From positions 62,001 through 126,000 of the forward strand of contig NZ_BDDE01000019.1 of assembly GCF_008327685.1 (NCBI RefSeq): a stretch of 64,000 bases of DNA. The letters run 5' to 3'. Shown piece by piece: positions 31,615-40,892 of this stretch; positions within the stretch are counted from its first letter, which is position 1, and each line of letters starts with the position of its first letter. The position numbers and the translations under genes are program-made. A model generated the notes under the pieces. That model searched no databases. It was given only the letters and a program-made list of their open reading frames with translations, and was not told the DNA's origin. Origin of the DNA: Actinomadura sp. K4S16 (lineage in GTDB: Bacteria; Actinomycetota; Actinomycetes; Streptosporangiales; Streptosporangiaceae).

Positions 31615-32535
31615 TCAGTACTTGCTGGTGCCGGTGTTGTCGAGCGAGGCGACGCTGTAGGCGGCGTAGGTCCGGTGCGCGTCCCGCCCCTCGAAGTACG
31701 GGGTGATCTGCTCGCCGAGCTCCTCGACGGAGAAGACGCCCTCCGCGGCGGTGAACTTGTGCTCCACGGTCGGCGCGGCCATCAGCGCGACCATGTCGCC
31801 GTACACGACGAACACCTGCCCGCTGATCTTCTCCGCCGCCGGGGACGCGAGGTAGCCGACGAACGTCCCGACCCGCTCGGGCGCCATGGAGTCGAGCCCG
31901 CCGGGGGAGGTGCCCTCGGCGAACGTCGCCTCGGTCATCGCCGTCCGGGCGCGGGGGCAGATCGCGTTGGCGCGCACCCCGTACCGGCCGAGGCCCGCCG
32001 CCGTCGACAGGGTGAGGGCGACGATGCCGGCCTTCGCCGCCGAGTAGTTCGGCTGGCCCGCCGACCCGAACAGGAACGCCTCCGACGCGGTGTTGATCAC
32101 CCGTCCGTAGACCGGACCGCCCGCGGCCTTGCTCGCGGCGCGCCAGTGCACGGCGGCGGCCCGCGACACCGACGCGTGGCCCTTCAGGTGGACGTGGATG
32201 ACGTCGTCCCAGTCCGACTCCGACAGGTTGAACAGCATCTTGTCGCGCAGCACGCCCGCGTTGTTGACCACCACGTCCAGCGAGCCGAACGTGTCGACGG
32301 CGGCCGACACCAGCGTGTCGCCCATCGACCAGTCGCCGACGTCCCCGGTCACCGCGACGGCCTGGCCGCCCGCCTGCTTGATCTCGGCGACGACCTCCTC
32401 GGCGGCCGGGCCCATGTCGTTGACGACGACGTTGGCGCCCCGCGCGGCCAGGGCGAGGGCCTCGCAGCGGCCCAGCCCCGCGCCCGCGCCGGTGACGACG
32501 GCGGTGCGGCCCGCCAGGGAGAGGTCAGCGTTCAT
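31615..32535 (-). CDS. 17-beta-HSD-type SDR, Hsd4A-like
   Basis: 306 residues, longer than a classical SDR. AVVTGAGAGLGRCEA, GLGANVVVND-type segment (NVVVNDMG), VVVNNAGVLRDKMLFNLSE, catalytic YSAAK, ANAICPRARTAMTE, then a C-terminal extension (about 250-306). The NDMG and LRDKM patterns are those of the hydroxyacyl/17-beta-HSD4 family. In steroid degraders Hsd4A oxidises side-chain beta-hydroxyacyl-CoA and 17-hydroxyls. Divergent from the fadD19-like gene. Confidence 0.75.
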   Translation of the reverse strand: MNADLSLAGRTAVVTGAGAGLGRCEALALAARGANVVVNDMGPAAEEVVAEIKQAGGQAVAVTGDVGDWSMGDTLVSAAVDTFGSLDVVVNNAGVLRDKMLFNLSESDWDDVIHVHLKGHASVSRAAAVHWRAASKAAGGPVYGRVINTASEAFLFGSAGQPNYSAAKAGIVALTLSTAAGLGRYGVRANAICPRARTAMTEATFAEGTSPGGLDSMAPERVGTFVGYLASPAAEKISGQVFVVYGDMVALMAAPTVEHKFTAAEGVFSVEELGEQITPYFEGRDAHRTYAAYSVASLDNTGTSKY

Positions 32536-32576
32536 CCGGAGCCTCCGGGGTCGGTGTTCGGGATCGTCCGCCGGGG

Positions 32577-32627
32577 AGGCTAGTACGTATTCTAGTTTCG
32601 CCGCCGGAGGCGTCCCGCTGAGCGGAT
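32577..32627 (-). promoter_or_regulatory. Hsd4A-like promoter: regulon palindrome plus -10
   Basis: TCCCGCTGAGCGGAT (32613-32627). Read toward the SDR, TAGCCT (32582-32577) starts 31 bp away and fits TANNNT; a leader of about 35 nt follows. Confidence 0.6.
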
Positions 32628-32652
32628 GTCCGCAGGTAGTGCGAGTGGCGGC

Positions 32653-32704
32653 GACCGCTGAGCGGGACATCGGTTGCCCGCTGATGAGAATGAATTCTAG
32701 TCTC
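32653..32704 (+). promoter_or_regulatory. fadD19-like promoter: regulon palindrome plus -10
   Basis: GACCGCTGAGCGGGA (32653-32667), then TAGTCT (32699-32704) 32 bp later. The ATG at 32710 is five bases after the -10, so the message is probably leaderless. A half-copy of the motif (GCCCGCTGATG) lies at 32676-32686. Confidence 0.6.
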
Positions 32705-32709
32705 GCGCC

Positions 32710-34308
32710 ATGACGCTGAACCTGGCGACCCTCTTCGAGGCGGTGGCCGCGGCCGTGCCCGGCCGTCCCGCCCTGGTCTGCGGCGACCGCAGGCTGACCT
32801 TCGCCGAGCTCGACCGGCGCGCGGACACGGTGGCGCACCGGCTGCGCGCGGCGGGCATCGCTCCCGGGGAGCACGTCGGCGTCCACATGCTGAACGGCGC
32901 CGAGTACGTCGAGACGCTCCTCGGCTGCCTGAAGGCCCGCGCCGTCCCGGTCAACGTCAACTACCGGTACACCGACCGCGAGCTGCGCCACATCTACACC
33001 GACGCCGAGCTGGCGGGCCTGGTCGTGGACGCGGAGTTCGCCCCCGCCGCCGCCCGGGTGGCCGGCGACTGCCCCGCGCTCCGCCACGTGGCGGTCGTCG
33101 GGACGGACGGCGGCTCCGCGGCATGGCCGCCCCGGATCGACGTCACCGCGTACGAGGCGGACGAGTGCGAGCCCGACCCGTCCCTCCGGGAAGGCCGCAG
33201 CGCCGACGACCGCTACGTCCTCTACACGGGCGGCACCACCGGGCTGCCCAAGGGGGTCGTCTGGCGCCACGAGGACTTCTACATGGCCGCCGTGAGGGGC
33301 GGGAACCCCTACGGCGACCCGCACCTCACCGCCGAGTCCCTCGCCGAGGCCGCACGGGAAGGGTTCGCGCTCAGCTATCTGCTCACCATGCCGCTGATGC
33401 ACGGCGCCGCCGCCTACACGCTCCTGATGGCTCTGTTCACCGGCTCCACGACGATCCTGATGCGCCGCTTCGACCCGGTCGAGGCGCTCGGCCTGATCGA
33501 CCGCGAGAAGCCGGTGATCGTCGCGGTGGTCGGGGACGCGATCGCCCGCCCGCTCGCGGACGCGATCCGCGCGCACGGCTCCCGCCACGACCTGTCGTCC
33601 TTCAAGGTGCTCGGGTCCGGCGGCGCGATCCTGTCGCGGAGCGTCCAGGAGGAGTTCGCCGAGCTGGTCCCCGGTCTCCACATCGCCAACGGCTTCGGCG
33701 CCTCCGAGTCCGGTGTCGACGGGAGCATCAGCGTGGGCGAGGACGGCCTCATGCGGCTCGCCGCCGGCCCGCGCGTCACCGTCATCGACACGGACATGAA
33801 GCCGATTCCGCCCGGCTCGGACGAGGTCGGCTATGTCGCCCGCTCCGGTCACGTCCCGCTCGGCTACCACAACGACCCGGTGAAGACCGCCCGGACGTTC
33901 CCCGTCATCGACGGCAGGCGCTGGTCGATTCTCGGCGACATGGCCCGCGTCGAGGCCGACGGCACGGTGGTCGTCCTCGGGCGAGGCTCCGGCTGTATCA
34001 ACTCCGGCGGCGAGAAGGTCTTCCCGGAAGAGGTCGAGCAGGCGCTCAAGTCGCACCCGGCGGTCATGGACGCCCTGGTCGCGGGCGTCCCCGACGACCG
34101 CTTCGGCGAACGCGTCGCCGCCGTGGTCGAACTGCGCCCCGGGACGTCCGCCACCGCCGACGACCTGCGCGCCCACTGCCGGGCCCACCTGGCGGGCTAC
34201 AAGCTCCCGGCCCTGGTCGCCTTCACCCCGGTGGTCCGCTCCCCGAGCGGCAAGGCCGACTACCGCTGGGCCGAACGCGTCCTCACCGGCGAGACCCCCA
34301 CGGCCTGA
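32710..34308 (+). CDS. Steroid side-chain CoA ligase, FadD19-like
   Basis: 532-residue AMP-forming ligase. YTGGTTGLPKGVVWRHEDFY is the FadD19-type ATP loop and neighbour (near 170-190); then SGGAILSR, NGFGASESG, ILGDMARVEADG, CINSGGEKVFPEEVE and PSGKADYRW with the catalytic lysine. FadD19 activates C27/C24 sterol acids to CoA thioesters. It begins the side-chain operon fadD19-thiolase-fadE34-thioesterase. No ribosome site; likely leaderless. Confidence 0.8.
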   Translation: MTLNLATLFEAVAAAVPGRPALVCGDRRLTFAELDRRADTVAHRLRAAGIAPGEHVGVHMLNGAEYVETLLGCLKARAVPVNVNYRYTDRELRHIYTDAELAGLVVDAEFAPAAARVAGDCPALRHVAVVGTDGGSAAWPPRIDVTAYEADECEPDPSLREGRSADDRYVLYTGGTTGLPKGVVWRHEDFYMAAVRGGNPYGDPHLTAESLAEAAREGFALSYLLTMPLMHGAAAYTLLMALFTGSTTILMRRFDPVEALGLIDREKPVIVAVVGDAIARPLADAIRAHGSRHDLSSFKVLGSGGAILSRSVQEEFAELVPGLHIANGFGASESGVDGSISVGEDGLMRLAAGPRVTVIDTDMKPIPPGSDEVGYVARSGHVPLGYHNDPVKTARTFPVIDGRRWSILGDMARVEADGTVVVLGRGSGCINSGGEKVFPEEVEQALKSHPAVMDALVAGVPDDRFGERVAAVVELRPGTSATADDLRAHCRAHLAGYKLPALVAFTPVVRSPSGKADYRWAERVLTGETPTA

Positions 34309-34326
34309 CTTCCGGCCCCGAGAACG

Positions 34327-34350
34327 CCGCCGCCGGACCACCGGCGGCGG
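34327..34350. terminator. Hairpin between fadD19-like and thiolase genes
   Basis: Perfect 10-bp stem (34327-34336 with 34341-34350) and a 4-nt loop, in the 92-bp gap. It may partly end transcription; no separate promoter for the thiolase gene is evident. Confidence 0.5.
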
Positions 34351-34400
34351 ACCGATCAGCTTGCCCCAGTTCAGCGTGTTCGCAGTGAAGGAGCGTCTTC

Positions 34401-35561
34401 ATGCCCGAAGCCGTCATCGTCGACGCCGTCCGGACCCCGGTCGGCAAGCGGTACGGGGCCCTGTCGGGGCTCCACCCGGTGCAGCTGCTCGGGGCGACGC
34501 AGCGCGGGCTGCTCGAACGCGCCGGCGTGGACGCCGCGACGGTCGGGCAGGTCGTCGGCGGGTGCGTGACGCAGGCGGGCGAGCAGTCCAACAACGTGAC
34601 CCGCAACGCCTGGCTGTACGCCGGCCTGCCGTACCGGACGGCGTGCACGACGATCGACTGCGCGTGCGGGTCGTCCCAGCAGGCCGTGCACATCGTCGCC
34701 GGGCTGATCGCGTCCGGGGCGGTCCACACCGGGATCGGCTGCGGCGTCGAGGCGATGAGCCGGGTCTTCCTCGGCCAGGCGCTCACGCCGGAGACCGGCA
34801 GCCCGGCGCCGGACGGCTGGGAACTGGACATGCCCGACCAGTTCACCGCCGCCGAGCGCATCGCGAAGCTGCGCGGCATCACCCGGGAGGACGCGGACGC
34901 GCTCGGGCTGGCGTCGCAGGCCAAGGCCGGGACGGCATGGGCGGAGGACCGGTTCGCCGGGCAGATCCTGGAGATCGAGGCGCCGGTCATGACCAGGGAG
35001 GGCCCCACCGGGGAGACCGCCGTCGTGACCCGCGACCAGGGCCTGCGCGACACCACCGCCGAGGCGCTCGCGGGGTTGAAGCCGGTCATTCCGGACGGCA
35101 TCCACACCGCGGGCAACTCCTCGCAGATCAGCGACGGCGCCGCGGCGGTGCTGCTGATGTCGGCGGACCGGGCCGCCGAGCTGGGGCTGCGCCCCCGTGC
35201 CCGGATCGTCGCGTCCGGGATGGTGGGCTCCGACCCGTACTACCACCTGGACGGCCCGATCGACTCGACCCGGCACGTCCTGGAACGGGCCGGCATGAAG
35301 CTGTCCGACATCGACCTCGTGGAGATCAACGAGGCGTTCGCGTCGGTCGTCCTGTCGTGGGCGTCCGTGCTCGGCGCGGACATGGACAGGGTCAACGTCA
35401 ACGGCGGCGCCATCGCGCTCGGCCACGCGGTCGGCTCCACCGGCGCCCGCCTCATCACGCAGGCCGTGAATGAGCTGGAGCGGTCGGACAGGTCGACGGC
35501 GCTCGTCACGATGTGCGCGGGCGGCGCGCATTCCACGGCCACCATCATCGAACGGATTTGA
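34401..35561 (+). CDS. Thiolase for steroid side-chain shortening (FadA5/FadA6 type)
   Basis: 386 residues. Catalytic cysteine C89 in IDCACGSSQQA, VEINEAFA, H342 in LGHAVGSTGAR and C372 in TMCAGGAHST: the full thiolase set. The GHAVGSTG and AGGAHST variants depart from the commonest GHPxGATG and GGGxG forms, as in sterol-specific thiolases. It releases acetyl- or propionyl-CoA from 3-keto side-chain thioesters. Followed after 7 bp by the fadE34-like gene. Confidence 0.8.
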   Translation: MPEAVIVDAVRTPVGKRYGALSGLHPVQLLGATQRGLLERAGVDAATVGQVVGGCVTQAGEQSNNVTRNAWLYAGLPYRTACTTIDCACGSSQQAVHIVAGLIASGAVHTGIGCGVEAMSRVFLGQALTPETGSPAPDGWELDMPDQFTAAERIAKLRGITREDADALGLASQAKAGTAWAEDRFAGQILEIEAPVMTREGPTGETAVVTRDQGLRDTTAEALAGLKPVIPDGIHTAGNSSQISDGAAAVLLMSADRAAELGLRPRARIVASGMVGSDPYYHLDGPIDSTRHVLERAGMKLSDIDLVEINEAFASVVLSWASVLGADMDRVNVNGGAIALGHAVGSTGARLITQAVNELERSDRSTALVTMCAGGAHSTATIIERI

Positions 35562-35568
35562 GGAGCAC

Positions 35569-37746
35569 ATGACCATCGGACTGACCGAGGAGCACCGCGA
35601 CCTGCGCGACGCCGTGCGCGCGTTCACCTCCCGGCAGGTGACCTCGGCGGCCGTCCGCGCGGCGGTGGACGCCGAGCGGGAGAAGGCGCCCGCGTTCTGG
35701 GACGACCTCGCCGCGCAGGGCCTGCTCGGCCTGCACCTTCCCGAGGAGGCGGGCGGCGCGGGCTACGGTCTGGTCGAACTGGCCGTCGTCCTGGAGGAGC
35801 TGGGACGCGCCGTCACTCCGGGGCCGTTCCTCCCGACCGTGCTGGCGAGCGCCGTCCTGCACCGGGCGGGCCACACCGAGCACCTGCCCGCCCTCGCCGA
35901 CGGGAGCACGGTCGGCGCGGTGGCGCTGGAGGCGGGAAGCCTCGCGCTGTCGCGCGCGGGCGGCGAGGTCACGGTGACCGGCACCTCTGGTCCCGTGTTG
36001 GGCGCCCCGCCGGCGGACGTCCTCGTCCTCCCGGCGAAGGACGGCGACGCGACGGCCTGGATCGTGCTGCCCCGGGACGCCGCGAGAGTGGACGAACTGC
36101 CCAGCCACGACCTGACCCGGCGGCTGGCCCGGATCAGCCTGGACAACCTGACCGTCCCCGAAGCTTCGGTCCTGGACCTGGACACGCAGGCAGTACGCGA
36201 CCTCGCGGCGGCGCTGTTCGCCGCCGAGGCGTCCGGTCTGGCCGACCGGGCGACGACGACCGCCGCCGAGTACGCCAAGGTCCGCGAGCAGTTCGGACGT
36301 CCCATCGGGCAGTTCCAGGGCGTCAAGCACCGCTGCGCCCGCATGCTCGCGCACGCCGAGCAGGCCCGTGCCTGCGCCTGGGACGCCGCCCGCGGCCACG
36401 ACGAGGGCCGGACGCCGGAGGCGTCGCTGGCGGCGGCGGTCGCCGGAGCGACCAGCGTCCAGGCCGCGTTCCAGACCGCGAAGGACTGCGTGCAGACCCT
36501 CGGCGGCATCGGCTTCACCTGGGAGCACGACGCGAGCCTCTACCTGCGCCGTGCCCAGACCCTCCGCGTCCTGCTCGGCTCCACCGCGTCCTGGCGCCGC
36601 CGCGTCGCCCGCCTCACGCTCGACGGCGTCCGCCGCGAACTTCGCGTCGAACTCCCCCCGGAGGCCGAGCAGGTCCGCGCCGACGTCCGCGCGGAACTCG
36701 AACCGGCGAAGGCGCTCACCGGCAAGGAGCGCACGGCCTACCTCGCCGACCGCGGCTACACGTCCCCGCACCTGCCCGAGCCCTGGGGGAAGGCCGCCGG
36801 CGCCGTGACCCAGCTCGTCATCGCCGAGGAGATGCGCGCCGCCGGCCTGCGCGCCCACGACATGGTCATCGGCAACTGGGTGGTCCCGACGCTGATCGCG
36901 CACGGCTCGTCCGCCCAGCACGAGCGGTTCCTGCCCGCCTCGCTGCGCGGCGACATCCGCTGGTGCCAGCTGTTCTCCGAGCCCGGCGCGGGCTCCGACC
37001 TCGCCGCCCTCAGCACCCGCGCCGAGAAGGTGGAGGGCGGCTGGAGGATCACCGGCCAGAAGGTGTGGACGTCCATGGCCCGCGAGGCCGACTGGGCCAT
37101 CCTGCTCGCGCGCACCGACCCGTCCGTCCCGAAGCACAGGGGACTCTCCTACTTCCTGCTGGACATGAAGTCGCCCGGCATCGACATCCGCCCGCTGCGC
37201 GAACTCACCGGCGACACCCTCTTCAACGAGGTGTTCCTCGACGGCGTCTTCATCCCCGACGACCTCCTCGTGGCCGCGCCTGGCGACGGTTGGAAGCTCG
37301 CCCGCACCACCCTCGCCAACGAACGCGTCTCGCTCTCGAACGACTCGTCCCTGGGCAGCGGCGGCGAGGCCCTCCTCAAGCTGGCGACGGACGCCGACGA
37401 CGAGCGCCTGACCACGCTCGGCGGCATCCTCTGCGACGCGCAGTCGAGCAGCCTGTTCGGCCTGCGCACCACCCTGCGCTCCCTCGCCGGAGGCCAGCCG
37501 GGCGCCGAGTCCAGCATCGGCAAGCTGATCGGCGTCGAGCACATCCAGCAGGTGTGGGAGACGGCCGTCGACTGGATCGGCCCCGAAGCTCTCTCCGGCG
37601 AGGGCGAGGGCGGGATGGACGACCCGACCTGGATGTTCCTGAACTCCCGCAACATGTCGATCGCGGGCGGCACCACGGACGTCCAGCTGAACATCATCGG
37701 CGAGCGCCTCCTCGGCCTCCCGCGCGACCCGCAGGCGGCGTCATGA
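35569..37746 (+). CDS. Fused acyl-CoA dehydrogenase, FadE34-like
   Basis: 725 residues: two acyl-CoA dehydrogenase units in one chain (about 1-370 and 380-725). The first ends with FGRPIGQFQGVKHRCARML and TLGGIGFTWEHD; the second has CQLFSEPGAGSDLA, GQKVWTSMAREADW and NMSIAGGTTDVQLNIIGERLLGLPR. FadE34 of mycobacteria is such a fusion, replacing the usual alpha2beta2 pair, and acts on C24 (bile-acid-length) steroid CoA esters. GAGGAGCAC region before the ATG; stop overlaps the thioesterase start. Confidence 0.85.
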   Translation: MTIGLTEEHRDLRDAVRAFTSRQVTSAAVRAAVDAEREKAPAFWDDLAAQGLLGLHLPEEAGGAGYGLVELAVVLEELGRAVTPGPFLPTVLASAVLHRAGHTEHLPALADGSTVGAVALEAGSLALSRAGGEVTVTGTSGPVLGAPPADVLVLPAKDGDATAWIVLPRDAARVDELPSHDLTRRLARISLDNLTVPEASVLDLDTQAVRDLAAALFAAEASGLADRATTTAAEYAKVREQFGRPIGQFQGVKHRCARMLAHAEQARACAWDAARGHDEGRTPEASLAAAVAGATSVQAAFQTAKDCVQTLGGIGFTWEHDASLYLRRAQTLRVLLGSTASWRRRVARLTLDGVRRELRVELPPEAEQVRADVRAELEPAKALTGKERTAYLADRGYTSPHLPEPWGKAAGAVTQLVIAEEMRAAGLRAHDMVIGNWVVPTLIAHGSSAQHERFLPASLRGDIRWCQLFSEPGAGSDLAALSTRAEKVEGGWRITGQKVWTSMAREADWAILLARTDPSVPKHRGLSYFLLDMKSPGIDIRPLRELTGDTLFNEVFLDGVFIPDDLLVAAPGDGWKLARTTLANERVSLSNDSSLGSGGEALLKLATDADDERLTTLGGILCDAQSSSLFGLRTTLRSLAGGQPGAESSIGKLIGVEHIQQVWETAVDWIGPEALSGEGEGGMDDPTWMFLNSRNMSIAGGTTDVQLNIIGERLLGLPRDPQAAS

Positions 37747-38354
37747 CCCTTGATCTGCAGGCCGAGCTCCAGGCGACCGGCGTGGACGCGGCCGCCGCGG
37801 CGGCCCGCCGCGTCCTCGACGCGCTGGTCCGCTCCGGCGACCTCTCGGGTGCCGACATGTCCGACGTGGCCGACCGCCTGAACGCCGTGGCCGACGATCT
37901 GGAGGCGGCGGCCCCGCCGCTGCGCGACCGCCTGGTGCACATGTGGCGCGGCGACGGCAACACCCGCCACGACCCGGTCACCGGCCCGGAGAACCCGATC
38001 GCCCCGCCCCTCGAATACACCGCCGCCGACTCCCGCACCATCGAGGCCACCGCGACGCTGGGCCTGCCCTACCAGGGGCCGCCGTCCAGCGTCCACGGCG
38101 GAATCTCGGCCCTCCTCCTCGACCACACCCTCGGCGTGGCGAACGGCTGGGCGGGCAAGTCGGGCATGACGGCGGAACTGACCCTGCGCTACCACCGCCT
38201 GACGCCCCTGTTCGAGCCCCTCACGATCAGCGCCCGCCAGGTCTCCGTCGACGGCCGCAAGATCCGCACGGTTGGAGCGATCCAGGCCGGCGGCCACGAC
38301 TGCGTGACCGCCGAGGGCCTCTTCATAGCCAAACACCCACCCCGCCCCCGCTGA
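37743..38354 (+). CDS. Hotdog-fold thioesterase (PaaI-like)
   Basis: 203 residues. The C-terminal two-thirds is a hotdog domain with YQGPPSSVHGGISALLLDHTLGVAN (HGG element, aspartate on the long helix), LRYHRLTPLFEPL and IRTVGAIQAGG. The N terminus is an Ala-rich helix bundle. ATGA overlap with the fadE34-like gene. It may free CoA from stalled side-chain intermediates. Last gene of the side-chain operon. Confidence 0.75.
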   Translation: MTLDLQAELQATGVDAAAAAARRVLDALVRSGDLSGADMSDVADRLNAVADDLEAAAPPLRDRLVHMWRGDGNTRHDPVTGPENPIAPPLEYTAADSRTIEATATLGLPYQGPPSSVHGGISALLLDHTLGVANGWAGKSGMTAELTLRYHRLTPLFEPLTISARQVSVDGRKIRTVGAIQAGGHDCVTAEGLFIAKHPPRPR

Positions 38355-38391
38355 CCCGCACAGATGCTCGATACGCGTGTTGCCTGCCGGG

Positions 38392-38736
38392 TCACCAGGT
38401 GGAGGGGAACATGCGGTGCTTGAGGAGCGAGTCGACCTGCTCGGCCGTCGCCTCGGCGTCCCCGCATGGGGCCAGGTAGCCGAACCGTCCGCGCTGGGCC
38501 CGGTGGTATGCCCAGCCGCCCGGGACGGCCCGCACGCTCACCACGACCCCGACGTCCTCGGCGACCCCGCTCGCATAGATCCAGAGCAGCGGCACCGGCA
38601 TCGGAAACTCCTCGGGCTCGTAGAGCCTGACGCACCGCCACCCCCGCGCACCGACCGCCCCGGCGAGCATCTCCAGGAACCGCACCGCCGTCCGGCGTCC
38701 CCGGCGGGTACGCCACCTCAGAAGGAGCCGCTCCAT
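38392..38736 (-). CDS. Unknown small protein coupled to the anti-sigma kinase
   Basis: 114 residues, basic N terminus (MERLLLRWRTRRGRRTA), then WRCVRLYEPEEFP, PLLWIYASG, GWAYHRAQRGRFGYLAPCGD and EQVDSLLKHRMFP. No family recognised with certainty, though similar short proteins follow ATP-binding regulators in actinomycetes. Its ATG shares a base with the stop of the RsbW-like gene. Confidence 0.6.
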   Translation of the reverse strand: MERLLLRWRTRRGRRTAVRFLEMLAGAVGARGWRCVRLYEPEEFPMPVPLLWIYASGVAEDVGVVVSVRAVPGGWAYHRAQRGRFGYLAPCGDAEATAEQVDSLLKHRMFPSTW

Positions 38737-39185
38737 CAGAAGGCCACCCTCGCCCATACCCACTTCCCGTTGGGCTCGGTCTTGGTGACCCCGCACTCTG
38801 CGGACAGTGCCCGCACGATCGGCAGCCCCCGCCCCCGCGTCCCGGCGTCGTGCCCCGGTTCGAGTGCCAGCGCGTCCGGGACGATGTCGTCCCGGGACAG
38901 TTCGACGATCGGACGCAGTACGGGCATGGCATCGGACGAGTCCCACACCGCGAGCAGGACGGTTCGCACCTCTCGCGTAAGCCTGACCCGGATCTCCCGG
39001 TAAAGGGTGGCCTCCGCCGCATTGGCGACCAATTCCCCGGCCACTTGGTAAACGTCCCCGCTGATCCTCATGAGCCCCCATTCGCGAAGCCGAGCCCCCG
39101 CCAGCGTCCGCACCAACCCCGCCGTCGACCGCGCCGCAAGACACCGAATGTCCAGCTCGCCGGAATTGATAGTGCTATTTCCCAT
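38736..39185 (-). CDS. ATP-binding regulator of the RsbW/HATPase_c anti-sigma type
   Basis: 149 residues from MGNSTINSGEL. N-box YQVAGELVANAAEAT, a DSSDAMP segment in place of the usual G1 box, and GHDAGTRGRGLPIVRALSAECGV as the G2 part of a GHKL ATPase fold. Such proteins phosphorylate or hold anti-sigma antagonists. AAAGGAGGCGGAT before the ATG is an excellent ribosome site and beats an upstream in-frame start. Divergent from the XRE regulator, the common actinomycete arrangement. Confidence 0.75.
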   Translation of the reverse strand: MGNSTINSGELDIRCLAARSTAGLVRTLAGARLREWGLMRISGDVYQVAGELVANAAEATLYREIRVRLTREVRTVLLAVWDSSDAMPVLRPIVELSRDDIVPDALALEPGHDAGTRGRGLPIVRALSAECGVTKTEPNGKWVWARVAF

Positions 39186-39284
39186 ATCCGCCTCCTTTCT
39201 TTCCGCCTGTTTCAAGGGCAGAGTTGCGCGGTCGTGTTTAGGGTGTGGGGTATTCGTTGACGCCGTGTACTGAGGAGGTCGGCG

Positions 39285-40094
39285 ATGGCGCCCGTGCCGG
39301 GTATCGATCCTGACGACTCACTCTGGTCTTGGCTGGCCTTCGACCTGCGCTTCTATCGCGAAGGCAGGGGATTGACACAGGTCGAGGTAGGCAAGATCCT
39401 TGGTGTCACAAAGCAGCAGGTACACAACCTTGAAAGTGGCATCCGAAAGCCCAACAAGATGCAGACCCAAACTCTGGACGCGGCGTGGGGTACCGGAGGG
39501 CACTTTGCTCGGCTCCGCAAGTTCGCCGAAGAGGGGCATGATCGAAACTGGTTCAGGACCTTCGTCCTCTACGAGGCCAGAGCGCGCATGATCAAGGCTT
39601 ATACCTCATCGATCGTCCATGGGTTGCTGCAAACCCCCGACTATGCCCGAGCGCTGCTCGCTGCCGGCCACATAGGCGATGTTGAGGCCGCGCTCGCGGC
39701 GCGCATGTCTCGGCAGGAGGTGTTGAGGGGAGAGCGCCCGACGGAGATGTGGGTCCTCATTAACGAGAGTGCCCTGGAGCAGCCGGTCGGAGGTCCAGTG
39801 GTGATGCGAGGCCAGCTGGCTCATCTCTTGGAGGTTAGCTGCTGGCCTAATGTCGTTTTGCGGGCCGTCCCGCGCCAGGTTGGCGCCCACATGGGACTGG
39901 ACGGATCGTTCACGGTCATCTCGACCAGGAGCGAGAGGGTCGCCTACCTGGAAGCGTTCGGCGGTGGCAGGCTCGCGCAGGAGTCCGCAGAGGTGGCCGA
40001 CTTCGCCTTACGGTTCGACCGCATCGGGGCAGATGCGTTGTCTCGGAGTGACACCAGAATGCTGATCGAGAGAAAGATGGAGGACGTGGTATGA
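39285..40094 (+). CDS. XRE-family regulator with DUF5753 domain
   Basis: 269 residues. Helix-turn-helix (about 20-60: LRFYREGRGLTQVEVGKILGVTKQQVHNLESGIRKP) and a DUF5753 ligand-like domain (about 95-265: VHGLLQTPDYARALLAA, RMSRQEVL, WVLINESALEQPVGGP, AHMGLDGSFTVI). Pairs with a DUF397 gene whose ATG overlaps its stop. GAGGAGGTCGGCG before the ATG. Base composition is lower in GC than the steroid genes. Confidence 0.8.
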   Translation: MAPVPGIDPDDSLWSWLAFDLRFYREGRGLTQVEVGKILGVTKQQVHNLESGIRKPNKMQTQTLDAAWGTGGHFARLRKFAEEGHDRNWFRTFVLYEARARMIKAYTSSIVHGLLQTPDYARALLAAGHIGDVEAALAARMSRQEVLRGERPTEMWVLINESALEQPVGGPVVMRGQLAHLLEVSCWPNVVLRAVPRQVGAHMGLDGSFTVISTRSERVAYLEAFGGGRLAQESAEVADFALRFDRIGADALSRSDTRMLIERKMEDVV

Positions 40095-40279
40095 GTCAGT
40101 TGTGGCGAAAGGCGAGCCGGAGCAACACCCAAGGAAATGAATGCGTGGAGGTCGCAGACCTCGGTGGCCAGGTCGGAATGCGGGACAGCAAGGCGCCCGA
40201 GGCCGGTCACCTCGTTCTCACGCCTGAAGCGTTCGGGCAGCTGGTGAACTGTTTGAAGCAAGACGACCGAGACTTCTGA
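40091..40279 (+). CDS. DUF397 protein (copy 1)
   Basis: 62 residues: LWRKASRSNTQGNECVEVADL, VGMRDSKAPEAGHLVLTPEAF. DUF397 proteins accompany XRE-DUF5753 regulators in actinomycetes and probably modulate them. Overlaps the regulator by four bases. Very similar, in DNA too, to the orphan at 42853-43041. Confidence 0.8.
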   Translation: MSQLWRKASRSNTQGNECVEVADLGGQVGMRDSKAPEAGHLVLTPEAFGQLVNCLKQDDRDF

Positions 40280-40351
40280 CCGCCCTCCACTTGAGCGAGA
40301 CTCGGTGGGCCGAGAGTCCTTCGTGCCCTGTCTCAGGACGAGGATGTGCTC

Positions 40352-40540
40352 ATGACGATCTGGCGAAAGAGCAGCTACAGCGGTGCAGGTGGCACAGAGG
40401 AATGTGTGGAACTGGCCTCCTTGAGCAACGCGGTCGGTATTCGGGACAGCAGAGCGCCGGAGATCGGTCATCTCATCCTCGCTCCTGAGGCATTCGGGCT
40501 GCTGATGGACCGCTTGAAGCGCGACGTTCAGGACTCCTGA
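40352..40540 (+). CDS. DUF397 protein (copy 2)
   Basis: 62 residues from the ATG (a GTG six bases earlier is possible): MTIWRKSSYSGAGGTEECVELASL, VGIRDSRAPEIGHLILAPEAF. Less similar to copies 1 and 3 than they are to each other. It is 72 bp after copy 1. Confidence 0.75.
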   Translation: MTIWRKSSYSGAGGTEECVELASLSNAVGIRDSRAPEIGHLILAPEAFGLLMDRLKRDVQDS

Positions 40541-40592
40541 CACCGCGAGCTGGGATCGGTCGCAGCCGACCTGCCCGAACGGCTGCTGGGCG

Positions 40593-40892
40593 GTGGTGTT
40601 GTTCTCGGCCATGACCCACCGCGGTGAACACACCGACGCGGTGGTCCTGGGACGGATCCGCGTCCCCGACAGCACGACCGAGACCACCCAGGTGCACCTC
40701 GAACACCGGCCGCGCGACACCGTCTGGCGCGAGGACGACCAGCAGGCATACCTGGGCAGCGGTCCCCGCGCCATGGCGGGCCTCCGCAACCTGGCTCTAG
40801 GCCTGTTCAGCATCCACGGTGTCACGAAGATCAAGGAAACCGTGCAGGCCATCGGCCGCCGTCCCACACGAGCAATCCCACTGATCACATAG
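40593..40892 (+). pseudogene. Remnant of an ISAs1-type transposase, C-terminal part
   Basis: About 100 codons remain. RPRDTVWREDDQQAYLGSGPRAMAGLRNLALGL and a final IGRRPTRAIPLIT resemble the end of ISAs1-family transposases (RTGxGPRxMAxLRNLA). The upstream catalytic part is missing and no start or inverted repeats are found, so it is dead. Confidence 0.6.
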
